Positions 40,480-40,585 of a stretch of DNA of 40,585 bases are shown here, one piece after another (the first letter of the stretch is position 1; every line of letters begins with the position of its first letter). The stretch comes from Microbacterium sp. CPCC 204701 (lineage in GTDB: Bacteria > Actinomycetota > Actinomycetes > Actinomycetales > Microbacteriaceae): positions 1-40,585 of the forward strand of contig NZ_RRYE01000006.1 in assembly GCF_004010105.1 (NCBI RefSeq), read 5' to 3'. Under the pieces are notes generated by a model that ran no database searches, was not told the origin of the DNA, and saw only the letters and a list, made by a program, of their open reading frames with translations. A program made the translations under genes and the position numbers.

Positions 40480-40585
40480 TCAGCCGGTCGAGCCCGACCA
40501 GCGGGCGATCGCCTCATCGGCCGGGAGCGGAGCCGCGTCCGGCCGGCCGGGAGCGGCGGCAGGAGTCCGCGAGAACCGCGGGGCC
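40480..40585 (-). CDS. C-terminal end of a probable CaiB/BaiF (class III) CoA transferase (partial)
   Basis: The last 34 codons of a minus-strand frame are open from the right edge to a TGA at 40482-40480. The translation APRFSRTPAAAPGR followed by PLPADEAIARW resembles the end of CaiB/BaiF CoA transferases, where PxRFSxTP precedes an acidic closing helix. It converges on the RarD gene with a 7-base gap. The identification rests on a short tail. If right, it adds a second way of CoA activation next to the island. Confidence 0.45.
   Translation of the reverse strand, partial: APRFSRTPAAAPGRPDAAPLPADEAIARWSGSTG

Noticed and set aside
1-40585. CRISPR arrays, tRNA or rRNA genes, transposases, integrases, phage genes and attachment sites
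   Set aside because: No direct-repeat arrays, cloverleaf-like sequences or mobile-element protein motifs were found on either strand.

Overview
The window is about 40.6 kb of high-GC DNA with dense, mostly plus-strand genes, many 1-4 bp start/stop overlaps, GTG and TTG starts, and TANNNT-type -10 elements. Together with a methylcitrate cycle operon, SnoaL, LLM and HtaA-type genes, and an over-represented CGGATGCC word, this suggests an actinobacterium, probably a Microbacterium-like member of the Microbacteriaceae. The taxon is inference. I see no tRNA, rRNA, CRISPR array, insertion sequence, integrase or phage gene.

Layout. (1) 1-1374, minus: the end of an antibiotic-exporter type ABC permease and its ATPase. 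(2) 1535-8158, plus: two GTATAC sites, a GntR/FCD regulator and a probable propionate operon, prpD-prpB-prpC, extended by a hotdog thioesterase, a thiolase and a PPOX flavoprotein. (3) 8197-16304: an NMT1/SsuA-type ABC transporter coupled to an Old-Yellow-Enzyme-like flavoprotein and an alpha/beta hydrolase, then a SnoaL-like protein, an LLM flavin enzyme and an SDR. (4) 16301-20941: a TRAP transporter (P, Q, M), an SDR and a VOC protein. (5) 20953-27778: a MenB/BadI-like crotonase divergent from a zinc-free quinone oxidoreductase, followed by an SDR and a complete type-1 ABC importer. (6) 27836-35857: an acyl-CoA dehydrogenase and a sugar-isomerase-like TIM barrel on minus, divergent from a CitE-like lyase, a MaoC hydratase, an MFS permease, an ADP-forming acyl-CoA synthetase and a second LLM enzyme. 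(7) 35854-39523: a [3Fe-4S]-type ferredoxin divergent from a P450, an HtaA-like domain protein, a [2Fe-2S] ferredoxin and a ferredoxin reductase. (8) 39510-40585: a RarD-type permease and the tail of what looks like a CaiB/BaiF CoA transferase.

How it may work together (inference): 8.2-39.5 kb reads as a catabolic island for one or a few non-aromatic, probably alicyclic, branched or terpenoid carboxylic acids. Uptake is by several high-affinity systems. The P450 chain and two LLM enzymes could oxygenate the substrate, and the SDRs and OYE-like protein would do redox chemistry. The synthetase (and possibly a CoA transferase) would add CoA, and the dehydrogenase, hydratases, crotonase and thiolase would degrade the acyl-CoA. 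The CitE-like lyase would release C2/C3 units and the adjacent methylcitrate cycle would take propionyl-CoA to pyruvate and succinate. The substrate cannot be named from sequence alone.

The most unusual points are an HtaA-like domain protein without a signal peptide inside a P450 operon; an 11-bp word (ACTATGATAAT) shared by two divergent promoter regions, with a related site at a third and no regulator gene inside the island; and several enzymes whose usual catalytic or cluster-binding residues are replaced (crotonase, OYE-like protein, P450, CitE-like lyase). No stretch longer than 300 bases lacks a gene; the longest gap, 1375-1628, holds regulatory sites.
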